NCBI GenBank assembly: GCA_946407175.1
Contig: CAMJNB010000074.1
Location: 1 to 6,689, forward strand
Length of the DNA: 6,689 nt
Direction: 5' to 3'
DNA from: an uncultured Selenomonadales bacterium
GTDB lineage: Bacteria > Bacillota_C > Negativicutes > Selenomonadales > Selenomonadaceae
Position numbers and translations under genes: made by a program. This document shows positions 1-6,477 of the stretch, one piece after another; position 1 is the first letter of the stretch, and the number at the start of each line of letters is the position of its first letter. The notes under the pieces are model-generated. The model did no database searches. It was not told the DNA's origin and saw only the letters and a list, made by a program, of their open reading frames with translations.

Positions 1-158
1 GGCGCAAAGAAAAAGTAACAAAAAGAAACATGGCGCGGATGTTGCTCGCAGGGTTTTTCGTAGTTCCAACTTTAACGTACGTACAATGTTACGATAATTC
101 CGACGTGGCAGAACGCAGCGAATACATCCGCGCCGTTTTTTATCGCCTATACATTTGA
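1..158 (+). other. Upstream non-coding stretch, possible intergenic repeat
   Basis: This stretch carries no gene I can recognise. It opens with an A-rich segment (1-29) preceded by GGCGC, a layout I associate with one arm of a long intergenic palindrome; the other arm would lie outside the window. One forward frame is open from position 3 to a TGA at 156-158. Its translation from the ATG at 30 gives 42 residues with a hydrophobic start and a later DVAERSEYIR segment. That segment resembles spurious translations of common dispersed intergenic repeats. No Shine-Dalgarno precedes the ATG. It could alternatively be the 3' end of a gene that starts before the window. Repeat identity is an inference from memory of such sequences. 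Confidence 0.3.
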
Positions 159-165
159 AGTAATG

Positions 166-174
166 TGTTATAAT
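166..174 (+). promoter_or_regulatory. Extended -10 promoter for kptA
   Basis: TGT followed by a perfect TATAAT (169-174) forms an extended -10 element. No good -35 hexamer sits 16-18 bases upstream, which an extended -10 can tolerate. The predicted start of transcription is near 181, leaving a leader of about 20 bases before kptA. It probably also drives the glycosylase gene downstream. Confidence 0.6.
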
Positions 175-191
175 CTGAAAAAAATTTTGGC

Positions 192-196
192 AGGTG
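192..196 (+). promoter_or_regulatory. Ribosome binding site deciding the kptA start
   Basis: AGGTG lies six bases before the ATG at 203. The alternative in-frame GTG at 194 lies inside this site and has no Shine-Dalgarno of its own, so the ATG at 203 is preferred. Confidence 0.55.
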
Positions 197-202
197 TCGC
201 GA

Positions 203-754
203 ATGGACGTAAAAAGTTTGAGCAAATTTCTTTCATTGATACTGCGTCATAAGCCGGAGACCGTCGGCATAAAACTTGACGTCGGCGGTTGGGCTGACGT
301 TAATGAACTTCTGCGCGGAATTAAACGTGGCGGCAAAAATATTTCCTTCGCAGATTTAGAAAAAGTCGTGGCTGAAAATGACAAGCAGAGATTTTCTTTC
401 AATGCAGATAAAAATAAAATTCGCGCCAATCAAGGTCACTCCATAAATGTTGACGTGGAATTGGAAGAAAAAATTCCGCCTACAAAACTTTTTCACGGCA
501 CATTGGAAAAAAATTCCGCGCAGATTGAACGTGACGGCATTTTAAAAATGTCGCGGCTTTACGTCCACCTTTCCGCCGATATCGAAACTGCAGAAAAAGT
601 TGCACGAAGGCGAAAGGGTACACCGCTGATTTATGAAGTCGACGCGGCTAAAATGTCATCGGACGGCATTACATTTTATCAATCAGTCAACGGCGTTTGG
701 CTTACAAATCACGTACCGCCTAAATATTTGTCACGGCTTGAAATTGAAAAATGA
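203..754 (+). CDS. kptA: RNA 2'-phosphotransferase, KptA/Tpt1 family
   Basis: The family transfers an internal RNA 2'-phosphate to NAD+, releasing nicotinamide and ADP-ribose 1'',2''-cyclic phosphate. In eukaryotes this finishes tRNA splicing; the bacterial substrate is not settled. The 183-residue protein is of usual length. The N-terminal winged-helix half shows SKFLSLILRHKPE with the catalytic R15-H16, then KQRF with R63, and RANQGHS (74-80). The C-terminal NAD-binding half shows FHGT (97-100), RLYVHLS (118-124) and NGVWLT near the end. The usual R-x-H-V-H-L-S motif has Tyr at the third position here, a mild deviation. The start is the ATG at 203 (three codons after a possible GTG at 194) because of the AGGTG spacing. 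It is first in a likely two-gene unit with the DNA glycosylase, 63 bases downstream. Family identity is very secure; the physiological role is unknown. Confidence 0.95.
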   Translation: MDVKSLSKFLSLILRHKPETVGIKLDVGGWADVNELLRGIKRGGKNISFADLEKVVAENDKQRFSFNADKNKIRANQGHSINVDVELEEKIPPTKLFHGTLEKNSAQIERDGILKMSRLYVHLSADIETAEKVARRRKGTPLIYEVDAAKMSSDGITFYQSVNGVWLTNHVPPKYLSRLEIEK

Positions 755-782
755 AAATTACGTTTTAAAAAATGAAACCTGC

Positions 783-825
783 ACGGTTAAAGTGATAGAA
801 GTTGAACGGCTAAAGTTATGAAGTT
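783..825 (+). repeat. Imperfect direct repeat across the glycosylase start codon
   Basis: Positions 783-803 and 806-825 are near copies (ACGG[T/C]TAAAGT followed by a GAAGTT-type end), with a period of about 23 bases. The second copy contains the start codon of the downstream gene, and the first contains GTGATAG at the same place. It may be a small local duplication; no function can be assigned. Confidence 0.45.
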
Positions 826-1399
826 ACAGAGAGAATTTTACCTTCGCAACGGCTTGGACGTGGCACGCGATTTAATCGGCAAAAAACTTGTTCACCGTAC
901 TGCCGACGGCACGACAAGCGGCATCATCGTGGAAACCGAAGCTTATATGGGCGCGATTGACGCCGCCGCTCATTCGTACAAAGGCTTGACCGAGCGCACA
1001 AAAATTCAATTCGGCGCAGGCGGTTATGCCTACGTCTACCAAATTTACGGCATGCACTTTTGCATGAACGTCGTTGCCAACGTCGAAAATGTTCCCGACG
1101 CCGTACTGATTCGCGCTCTTGAACCTGTTGACGGCGTGGAGCTTATGAAACTGCGGCGCGGTAAAAATAATCTGCGCGACCTCTGCTCCGGTCCCGGCAA
1201 ACTTGCTCAAGCGCTGGCAATTACAAAAAATCATTACGGCACTGATTTATGCGGCGACGAACTCTTTATAGAGACGGCAATTTTAAATCCCGCCGTCACT
1301 GCTACAAAACGAATTAATATCGACTACGCAGGTGACGCGGCAAATTTTTTGTGGCGTTTTATCTTGACTGACAGCAAATTTATTTCTGCCAAAGTTTAA
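818..1399 (+). CDS. mpg: 3-methyladenine DNA glycosylase, AAG/Mpg family
   Basis: This enzyme removes alkylated and deaminated purines (3-methyladenine, hypoxanthine and others) from DNA, starting base excision repair in the cytoplasm. The 193-residue length is usual for bacterial members. By comparison with human AAG, ETEAY (39-43) holds the catalytic Glu41 and pocket Tyr43. His52 follows at the same spacing as human His136. YVYQIYGMHFCMN (72-84) supplies Tyr74 (pocket), Tyr77 (the intercalating Tyr) and Asn84. IRALEP (98-103) supplies Arg99, and GPGKLAQAL is a further family signature. All key residues are present. The start at 818 gives the expected family N-terminus, but no clear Shine-Dalgarno precedes it, so it may depend on translation or transcription of kptA upstream. 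No intrinsic terminator is visible after its stop. Family assignment is very secure. Confidence 0.95.
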   Translation: MKLQREFYLRNGLDVARDLIGKKLVHRTADGTTSGIIVETEAYMGAIDAAAHSYKGLTERTKIQFGAGGYAYVYQIYGMHFCMNVVANVENVPDAVLIRALEPVDGVELMKLRRGKNNLRDLCSGPGKLAQALAITKNHYGTDLCGDELFIETAILNPAVTATKRINIDYAGDAANFLWRFILTDSKFISAKV

Positions 1400-1423
1400 A
1401 ATTTTTTCGCGCAGGTTCTTTAA

Positions 1424-1438
1424 AGTCAAAAGGTTAAA
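1424..1438 (+). promoter_or_regulatory. Heptad-like direct repeat upstream of the clpB promoter
   Basis: AGTCAAA (1424-1430) and GGTTAAA (1432-1438) lie just before the -35 box. Each resembles a half-site of the CtsR heat-shock repressor (consensus RGTCAAA). Their period is 8 bases, whereas known CtsR operators use 10, so this is only a weak candidate for a regulatory site. Confidence 0.2.
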
Positions 1439-1443
1439 AATAC

Positions 1444-1490
1444 TTCTTGACATTTTGTCTTTTTGATGATATCATTTCGCGCGTCAAGAA
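1444..1490. repeat. 8-bp inverted repeat framing the clpB promoter
   Basis: TTCTTGAC (1444-1451) and GTCAAGAA (1483-1490) are perfect reverse complements separated by 31 bases. The left arm overlaps the -35 box and the right arm begins at about the predicted transcription start. A 10-bp palindrome, ATGATATCAT (1466-1475), sits between them and overlaps the -10 box. The layout suits an operator, but neither arm matches CIRCE (HrcA) nor the CtsR consensus. Function is inferred. Confidence 0.45.
1447..1475 (+). promoter_or_regulatory. Sigma-A type promoter of clpB
   Basis: A perfect -35 TTGACA (1447-1452) is separated by 17 bases from -10 TATCAT (1470-1475). Transcription should begin near 1482, giving a leader of about 43 bases. 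The longest clpB reading frame starts with the TTG of this -35 box, so the true start must lie downstream. Confidence 0.8.
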
Positions 1491-1510
1491 AGTTGAGAAA
1501 CTAACTTCCG

Positions 1511-1515
1511 AGAGG
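1511..1515 (+). promoter_or_regulatory. Ribosome binding site of clpB
   Basis: AGAGG lies nine bases before the ATG at 1525. Another in-frame ATG at 1516 directly abuts this site and is too close to use it. A weak hairpin (arms 1490-1495 and 1502-1507) lies immediately upstream. Confidence 0.6.
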
Positions 1516-1524
1516 ATGATATAT

Positions 1525-4161
1525 ATGGCAGGAGAAAAATTTACAACAAAAGCAATGGCGGCGATACAGGCGGCGCAACAACTTGCGGCAATGAAGTATC
1601 ACCAAGAATTTAACTCAAAACATTTATTTTTGGCGCTGGCGAAAGAGCCGGAAGGACTTTTGGCGACGATATTTGAAGAGTGTCAAACCGATTTACCCAT
1701 GTTAAAGGTTAAGTTGGAGGCGGAATTAAATAAAATACCGAGCGTTAAAGGACAGGAGCGTCTTTCAATGGGCGTAGACCTTGCGCGGGTTATCGGTAAG
1801 GCGAATGAATATTCAAAGTCAATGCGCGACGACTACATCAGCACGGAACATTTACTTTTGGCGTTGGTGACTGACGGCAGTGCGGAAGTTCAAGCGTTGG
1901 CGAAAGAATTTAAACTTTCTAAGGATAAGATTGACGAATCGATTAAAAAGAATCGTAAGCAAAATGTCACGACGGAAAATCCTGAAGAGGCGTACCAAGC
2001 GCTGGCGAAATTCGGACGCGATTTAACGGCGGCGGCTAAGGCAGGTAAGCTTGACCCAGTCATTGGACGTGACGAAGAGATTAGGCGCACGATTGAAATT
2101 TTAAGTCGACGCACTAAAAATAATCCCGTGTTAATCGGTGAACCCGGCGTAGGCAAGACGGCGATAGTTGAAGGTTTGGCGCGGCGAATCATTGAAGGCG
2201 ACGTGCCGGAATCGCTGAAAAATAAAACGCTGTACGCGCTTGATATGGGATCGCTCATTGCCGGTGCAAAATTTCGCGGTGAATTTGAAGAGCGTTTGAA
2301 ATCTGTATTGGCGGAAATTTCAAAGTCGGACGGACAAATTTTACTGTTTATCGACGAAGTTCATACCGTTGTAGGTGCGGGCAAAGGCGGAGAAGGCGCG
2401 ATGGACGCGGGAAATATTTTAAAGCCGATGCTTGCACGCGGCGAATTGCGCTGTATCGGTGCCACGACGCTTAATGAATATCGCAAGTACATTGAAAAGG
2501 ATACGGCGCTTGAAAGACGTTTTCAGCCGGTTATGGTAGGCGAACCGACGGTTGAAGATACCATTTCAATTCTGCGCGGCTTGAAAGAGAGATACGAAGT
2601 TCATCACGGCGTAAGAATACGTGACGCGGCGCTTGTCAGTGCGGCGACACTTTCAGACCGTTACATTTCGGACAGATTTTTACCGGACAAGGCGATTGAC
2701 CTTGTGGACGAGGCGGCGGCTAAACTTCGCACGGAAATTGAATCACTTCCCGCGCCGATTGACGAAATTCGCCGTAAGATTATGCAGCTTGAAATTGAAC
2801 ATCAGGCGCTGAAAAAGGAAAATGATTCTGCGTCGAAAGAAAAGGTTGAAGAAATCACGGAGGAAATCGGCAAACTTCAAGCGCAGGAAAAAGTTTTGCG
2901 TGACAAGTGGGAGTCTGAAAAACAATCCATTCTGCGCGTGCGTGCGATTAAAAAGGAAATTGACGACGTTAATAAGGAAATGGCGGACGCCGAGCGTGCG
3001 TACGACCTGCAAAAACTTTCCGAGTTAAAGTACGGCAAACTTCCCGAACTTCAAAAAACGTTTAAAGCGGTTGAAGAAGAACTTGCCGCGCAGTCACAGG
3101 GTGAACGCCTTTTGAAAGAAGAAGTCGGCGAAGAAGATATTGCAAAAGTTGTCAGCCGCTGGACAGGCATACCCGTTTCAAAAATGATGACCGGCGAACG
3201 CGAAAAACTTTTGCACCTTGAGGACACTTTGCACGAAAGAGTTGTAGGGCAGGACGAGGCGGTTAAAGTTGTCAGTGAGGCAATTCTCCGCGCCCGCGCA
3301 GGTATCAAAGACCCCAACCGTCCCATTGGTTCATTTATCTTTCTCGGACCTACCGGCGTCGGCAAAACCGAATTGGCGAAGGCGTTGGCAGAGGCGTTGT
3401 TTGACGACGAACGCAGTATCATTCGCGTTGATATGTCTGAATACATGGAGAAACATACCGTAGCGCGTTTAATCGGCGCTCCTCCCGGCTACGTAGGTTA
3501 TGACGAAGGCGGACAGCTTACAGAGGCGGTACGGCGCAGACCTTACAGCGTAATTTTGCTTGACGAAATTGAAAAGGCTCATCGTGACATTTTCAACGTG
3601 CTGTTGCAGATTTTGGACGACGGAAGATTAACTGACGGCAAAGGTCGCGTTGTCAACTTCAAAAATACAATCGTGATTATGACGAGTAATTTGGGTTCGC
3701 AGGAAATTTTGAAACGTGCGAAAATCGGCTTTATCACTAAGAAAGATTTTGCAGAGGCAGAAGGCATTATCAAGGATATGCTGAAAGATTATTTCCGCCC
3801 CGAATTTTTAAACCGCGTCGACGACATTGTTGTATTCAAGTCATTGGCGAAAGATCAAGTTAAAGCCATTGCGGAAATTTTGTTGAAGAATTTGAATGAA
3901 CGTCTCAGCAAGCAGATTAACGTAAATTTGACGTGGACACAAAACGCGGTTGAGTCACTTGCCGATAAAGGATTCGATCCCAGTTTCGGTGCGCGTCCGC
4001 TTAGAAGATTTTTAACGCATACCGTGGAAACAGAGCTTAGCAAAAAAATTATCGCCGGCGAAGTGAAGGACGGCGACACGGTAGAGATTGACTTTGCAGA
4101 TAAAAATTTCGTCTTTAATGCAAAAACGCCGGTCAATCTCGACAAAAACAATCAAGACTAA
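1525..4161 (+). CDS. clpB: ATP-dependent protein disaggregase ClpB (Hsp100)
   Basis: ClpB is a cytoplasmic hexameric AAA+ machine that, with DnaK/DnaJ/GrpE, pulls polypeptides out of aggregates after heat or other stress. From the ATG at 1525 the protein has 878 residues, slightly longer than E. coli ClpB (857). In order: a two-repeat Clp N domain (about 1-145); AAA-1 with Walker A GEPGVGKT (205-212), pore loop KFRGEFE (Phe250 where E. coli has Tyr), Walker B Asp277-Glu278 and arginine fingers 331-332. A charged coiled-coil middle domain (about 402-530) follows and marks it as ClpB rather than ClpC or ClpA. AAA-2 has Walker A GPTGVGKT (608-615), pore Tyr656, Walker B Asp680-Glu681, [10 protein letters not shown] (757-766) and sensor-2 GARPLRR (822-828). 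All catalytic residues are intact. It has its own promoter and terminator, so it is probably monocistronic. The promoter is flanked by inverted repeats that may mediate stress control. Confidence 0.97.
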   Translation: MAGEKFTTKAMAAIQAAQQLAAMKYHQEFNSKHLFLALAKEPEGLLATIFEECQTDLPMLKVKLEAELNKIPSVKGQERLSMGVDLARVIGKANEYSKSMRDDYISTEHLLLALVTDGSAEVQALAKEFKLSKDKIDESIKKNRKQNVTTENPEEAYQALAKFGRDLTAAAKAGKLDPVIGRDEEIRRTIEILSRRTKNNPVLIGEPGVGKTAIVEGLARRIIEGDVPESLKNKTLYALDMGSLIAGAKFRGEFEERLKSVLAEISKSDGQILLFIDEVHTVVGAGKGGEGAMDAGNILKPMLARGELRCIGATTLNEYRKYIEKDTALERRFQPVMVGEPTVEDTISILRGLKERYEVHHGVRIRDAALVSAATLSDRYISDRFLPDKAIDLVDEAAAKLRTEIESLPAPIDEIRRKIMQLEIEHQALKKENDSASKEKVEEITEEIGKLQAQEKVLRDKWESEKQSILRVRAIKKEIDDVNKEMADAERAYDLQKLSELKYGKLPELQKTFKAVEEELAAQSQGERLLKEEVGEEDIAKVVSRWTGIPVSKMMTGEREKLLHLEDTLHERVVGQDEAVKVVSEAILRARAGIKDPNRPIGSFIFLGPTGVGKTELAKALAEALFDDERSIIRVDMSEYMEKHTVARLIGAPPGYVGYDEGGQLTEAVRRRPYSVILLDEIEKAHRDIFNVLLQILDDGRLTDGKGRVVNFKNTIVIMTSNLGSQEILKRAKIGFITKKDFAEAEGIIKDMLKDYFRPEFLNRVDDIVVFKSLAKDQVKAIAEILLKNLNERLSKQINVNLTWTQNAVESLADKGFDPSFGARPLRRFLTHTVETELSKKIIAGEVKDGDTVEIDFADKNFVFNAKTPVNLDKNNQD

Positions 4162-4186
4162 CGGCGTAGTAAGACGTACCGGCTAA

Positions 4187-4205
4187 AAGCTACAAGCTAC
4201 AAGCT
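4187..4205 (+). repeat. Short tandem repeat after clpB
   Basis: The heptamer AAGCTAC occurs twice in tandem and is followed by a partial third copy AAGCT (4187-4205). It lies in the 61 bases between the clpB stop and its terminator. No function is apparent; it may be replication slippage or part of a dispersed intergenic repeat. Confidence 0.6.
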
Positions 4206-4220
4206 GAATACCGAAATTTC

Positions 4221-4259
4221 AGTAGTCTGTGCAGTGAAAACTGCGCGGACTATTTTTTT
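4221..4259 (+). terminator. Rho-independent terminator of clpB
   Basis: Arms 4223-4235 and 4240-4252 form a 13-bp stem (two T-G wobbles, no mismatch) closed by a GAAA tetraloop, extendable by two pairs at the base. Seven T residues (4253-4259) follow. The T tract overlaps the stop codon of the convergent metF gene. On the - strand the hairpin is not followed by a T tract, so strong termination is expected only for clpB transcripts. Confidence 0.9.
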
Positions 4260-5103
4260 ATGCAAGCGATTTTACAACTTCGCTGATTCGCCGCGCCACG
4301 TAGACGTTATTCATCACGTAAAGATGAATGCCGTCGACGCCGTGCGCCAAAAGGTCTACAATCTGATTCAGCGCGTAGACGATACCGGCTTCCTGCAACG
4401 CGTCGGCATTGTCACCGTAGCGGTCAAGAATTTTTCTGAATTTCACCGGCAAACTTGCGCCGCATATATTTACCATGCGTTCAATTTGCTTTTTCTTGGT
4501 AACCGGCATAATTCCCGCCTCGACAGGAACGTTAATGCCGAGAGCGCGAATTTTTTCAATGAAATAGTAAAAGTGATCGTTGTCAAAAAATAATTGCGTT
4601 ATCAGTCCGTCAACTCCCGCATCAACCTTCGCCTTTAAAAAATTTATATCGGCGTCGAAGTCGGTAGATTCGGTGTGACCTTCGGGATAGCACGCGGCGT
4701 AAATTTTAAATTTTTTGTCGGTCTTTTCGCGTATGAATGAAATTAAATCTACGGCGTGCGGAAAAATATTTTTCGGCTCGACATTCGGCACTTTGTCACC
4801 GCGCAACGCCAATATCTCATCAATGCCGCGCAGTTCAAGCTGACTTAAAATCTTTTCAACGTCGCCTTTATCAAGGTTTATTGCAGGAATATGAGCCACG
4901 CTTTTTTTCTGGTACTTCTCTTTAATCGCGGCGGCAACTTCAATCATTCTTTCACTGGCGTTTGAACTTGAACCGCCGGCGCCGCAAGTCACACTGATAA
5001 AATCGGGATTTAAATCCGTCAATCCGTCCAGCGTCTTGTAAATCACTTCAATCGGCATATCTTTTTTAGGCGGGAAAATTTCAAATGAAAACTTTGCTTT
5101 CAA
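4258..5103 (-). CDS. metF: Methylenetetrahydrofolate reductase MetF
   Basis: MetF reduces 5,10-methylene-tetrahydrofolate to 5-methyl-tetrahydrofolate with FAD and a nicotinamide donor, feeding methionine synthesis and other one-carbon routes. The 281 residues form one TIM-barrel domain, close to E. coli MetF (296). Signatures: FSFEIFPP (5-12) with the catalytic Glu8; SVTCGAGGSS (37-46); ILALRGD (97-103) with the flavin-tuning Asp103; AACYPEGHTE (136-145); GLITQLFFD (166-174) with folate-contacting Gln170; PVEAGIMPV (193-201); a typical C-terminal GVDGIHLYVMNN. The usual HLTC motif reads HIPA (71-74). The start is the TTG at 5103: a GGAGGT Shine-Dalgarno lies eight bases upstream, whereas the TTG five codons earlier (5118) runs directly into that site. 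A promoter in the gap to the PHP-HD gene suggests independent transcription. Its stop codon overlaps the clpB terminator. Confidence 0.95.
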   Translation of the reverse strand: MKAKFSFEIFPPKKDMPIEVIYKTLDGLTDLNPDFISVTCGAGGSSSNASERMIEVAAAIKEKYQKKSVAHIPAINLDKGDVEKILSQLELRGIDEILALRGDKVPNVEPKNIFPHAVDLISFIREKTDKKFKIYAACYPEGHTESTDFDADINFLKAKVDAGVDGLITQLFFDNDHFYYFIEKIRALGINVPVEAGIMPVTKKKQIERMVNICGASLPVKFRKILDRYGDNADALQEAGIVYALNQIVDLLAHGVDGIHLYVMNNVYVARRISEVVKSLA

Positions 5104-5110
5104 CTTTCTG

Positions 5111-5116
5111 ACCTCC
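5111..5116 (-). promoter_or_regulatory. Ribosome binding site deciding the metF TTG start
   Basis: On the - strand GGAGGT precedes TTG (5103-5101) by seven to eight bases. No ATG or GTG is available near the conserved N-terminal FSFE motif, so the TTG is the likely initiator. Confidence 0.8.
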
Positions 5117-5135
5117 AACTTGAAATTTACCGCGT

Positions 5136-5164
5136 AATTTACACTAAAAAACTTTTCAAGTCAA
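5136..5164 (-). promoter_or_regulatory. Probable metF promoter
   Basis: On the - strand TTGACT (5164-5159) is followed after exactly 17 bases by TAAATT (5141-5136). The -35 matches the consensus at five of six positions and the -10 at four of six. Transcription would begin near 5129, about 25 bases before the metF start. The site lies in the 81-base gap after the PHP-HD gene. Confidence 0.5.
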
Positions 5165-5184
5165 AGTGTCACAAAAAAATTTTC

Positions 5185-6465
5185 TTAGCTGTTCAAAATA
5201 TTCAGCGCCTGTTTATACTTTTCAACGCGGTTTAAATCTTCGTCCGAAATCTGCGCGGCGGGTATTCGTGACAAGTCGGCATTGTGTTGAAGGTCGGCAA
5301 TTTTTACGCGGCGTGCAAGCTCGTTATTTTTAATGCGTTCGACGTATTCAAGGTACGGCGTAGTTTTATCGTGCGTCAACAATTTCAGCGCCTGCAACTC
5401 GTCATCAGTCAGCGGTATTGAAGTTTTCAGCTCGTCAAAAGTAATTCCCGCGTCCTCCACCGTATCATGTAAAAGCGCCGTGATAATCGCCGAATCGTCG
5501 CCGCCGCAGTTAAACGCCACTGTTAAGGGGTGAAAAATGTATGCAACGCCGCTGTTATCCACTTGCCCAGCGTGAGATTTTTTTGCCACTTCAAAGGCTT
5601 TACGTACGCGCAGATTTTTATGCCGCGCAAAGACTTCCTGCAGAATAGTAAGCTGACTGATTTTTACCGTCGGAAGTTCCGTGCCAAGTTCGCCGAGTGA
5701 AATATTTTTATTCCTGCCGTGATAGTCACTGCCGCCGCTAATCAGCAGATTATTTTTATTCGCCGCGTCGACAAGAAATCGCGTTTCATACGGCGTGTAG
5801 CGCGAATAGTAGCACTCAAGCCCGCCTATGCCGCAAGCTTTCAGAACTTCCAAACGCTCTTCAAACTCTTCAGGCAAAATTCTGCGTTCACCTTCGCCGC
5901 CGAGTGGGTGCGCCCAAACCGCAATGCCTCCTGCCGCAGTAACCGCCTTTACCACTTCAGTAACGTCAAGACGCATACCGCCGACGCGACATTTTTTTAC
6001 ATCGTGATAAATTTTTCTCTTTTCAAAGCTTAACTTCAGCGAAAGGAAATTTACAAGCTGGGGTTTACCGTAACTTTCGCTTGCAAAATTTTCGGCAAGT
6101 TCCTCCGCCGTAACAGTGACGCCGTAAAGTTCGCAAAGATATTTCAGCCGAATATCAAATTTAGCCTTTTGCAACTCTTTACCCATACGCGAAATTTTTT
6201 GCATTTCTTCATGCGCAGGATCAAAAAAATATGTCAGTATGTGACATCTAATTCCTTGAGCAGTTTTACAAGAAATTTCGGCGCCGTTAATAAAAAAGAC
6301 GTCACGCGGGATAAGCGGCAAAACTTTTTCAACGCCGTTAAAATTTTCATGGTCGGTAATTGAAAATATTTTCACGCCGTCCGCCGCGCAGATTTTTTCA
6401 ACAATACTTTCCGGCGTATCCGTGCCGTCCGATGCCGTACTGTGTATATGCAAGTCAATAAACAT
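5185..6465 (-). CDS. PHP-domain phosphoesterase fused to a Rel/SpoT-like HD hydrolase
   Basis: The 426-residue protein has two hydrolase domains. Residues 1-265 are a PHP domain like TrpH/YciV (RNase AM), a family acting on 3',5'-bisphosphonucleotides and short RNA 5' ends. All nine metal ligands appear: His6 and His8 (DLHIHST), Asp13, His39 (TDHE), Glu63 (GAEIS), His75, His186 (WAHPLGG), Asp247 and His249 (GGSDYHG). Residues about 285-400 are an HD domain of the (p)ppGpp-hydrolase type. It has His298 (SHAGQ), YIFHP (309-313), ALLHDTVED (330-338) with His333-Asp334, and KIADLQHN (388-395) with Asp391. No synthetase, TGS or ACT domain is present. No signal peptide or membrane segment is seen, so it should be cytoplasmic. 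The ATG is preceded by GAGG overlapping the stop of the upstream VWA-like gene, indicating an operon with coupled translation. Domain calls are firm; substrates are inferred. Confidence 0.88.
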   Translation of the reverse strand: MFIDLHIHSTASDGTDTPESIVEKICAADGVKIFSITDHENFNGVEKVLPLIPRDVFFINGAEISCKTAQGIRCHILTYFFDPAHEEMQKISRMGKELQKAKFDIRLKYLCELYGVTVTAEELAENFASESYGKPQLVNFLSLKLSFEKRKIYHDVKKCRVGGMRLDVTEVVKAVTAAGGIAVWAHPLGGEGERRILPEEFEERLEVLKACGIGGLECYYSRYTPYETRFLVDAANKNNLLISGGSDYHGRNKNISLGELGTELPTVKISQLTILQEVFARHKNLRVRKAFEVAKKSHAGQVDNSGVAYIFHPLTVAFNCGGDDSAIITALLHDTVEDAGITFDELKTSIPLTDDELQALKLLTHDKTTPYLEYVERIKNNELARRVKIADLQHNADLSRIPAAQISDEDLNRVEKYKQALNILNS

Positions 6466-6477
6466 TTGCTAACCGCC

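Noticed and set aside
194..202. GTG start for kptA three codons upstream of the ATG
   Set aside because: It lies within the only plausible Shine-Dalgarno (AGGTG 192-196) and has none of its own; the extra residues are outside the conserved core. The difference is small and not fully excluded.
1..225. Open reading frame on the - strand running off the left edge
   Set aside because: It has only TTG as a possible start, overlaps the kptA promoter and 5' end, and its low-complexity translation of the A-rich segment resembles repeat sequence rather than protein.
1400..1446. Terminator after the glycosylase gene
   Set aside because: A T run occurs at 1402-1407 but no stable stem precedes it.
1420..1524. 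CIRCE element (HrcA) or canonical CtsR operator at clpB
   Set aside because: No TTAGCACTC-N9-GAGTGCTAA sequence is present, and the heptad-like sequences have the wrong period.
1890..3773. Several open frames of 60-130 codons on either strand inside clpB
   Set aside because: All are shadows of the intact ClpB coding frame, lacking ribosome binding sites or recognisable protein motifs.
4234..4593. 119-codon open frame on the + strand
   Set aside because: It lies antisense within metF, which has full family motifs, and it starts inside the clpB terminator hairpin.
5149..5163. Intrinsic terminator after the PHP-HD gene
   Set aside because: The - strand can form only a four-pair AT-rich stem before a T run, too weak to call; the same bases fit better as the metF promoter spacer.
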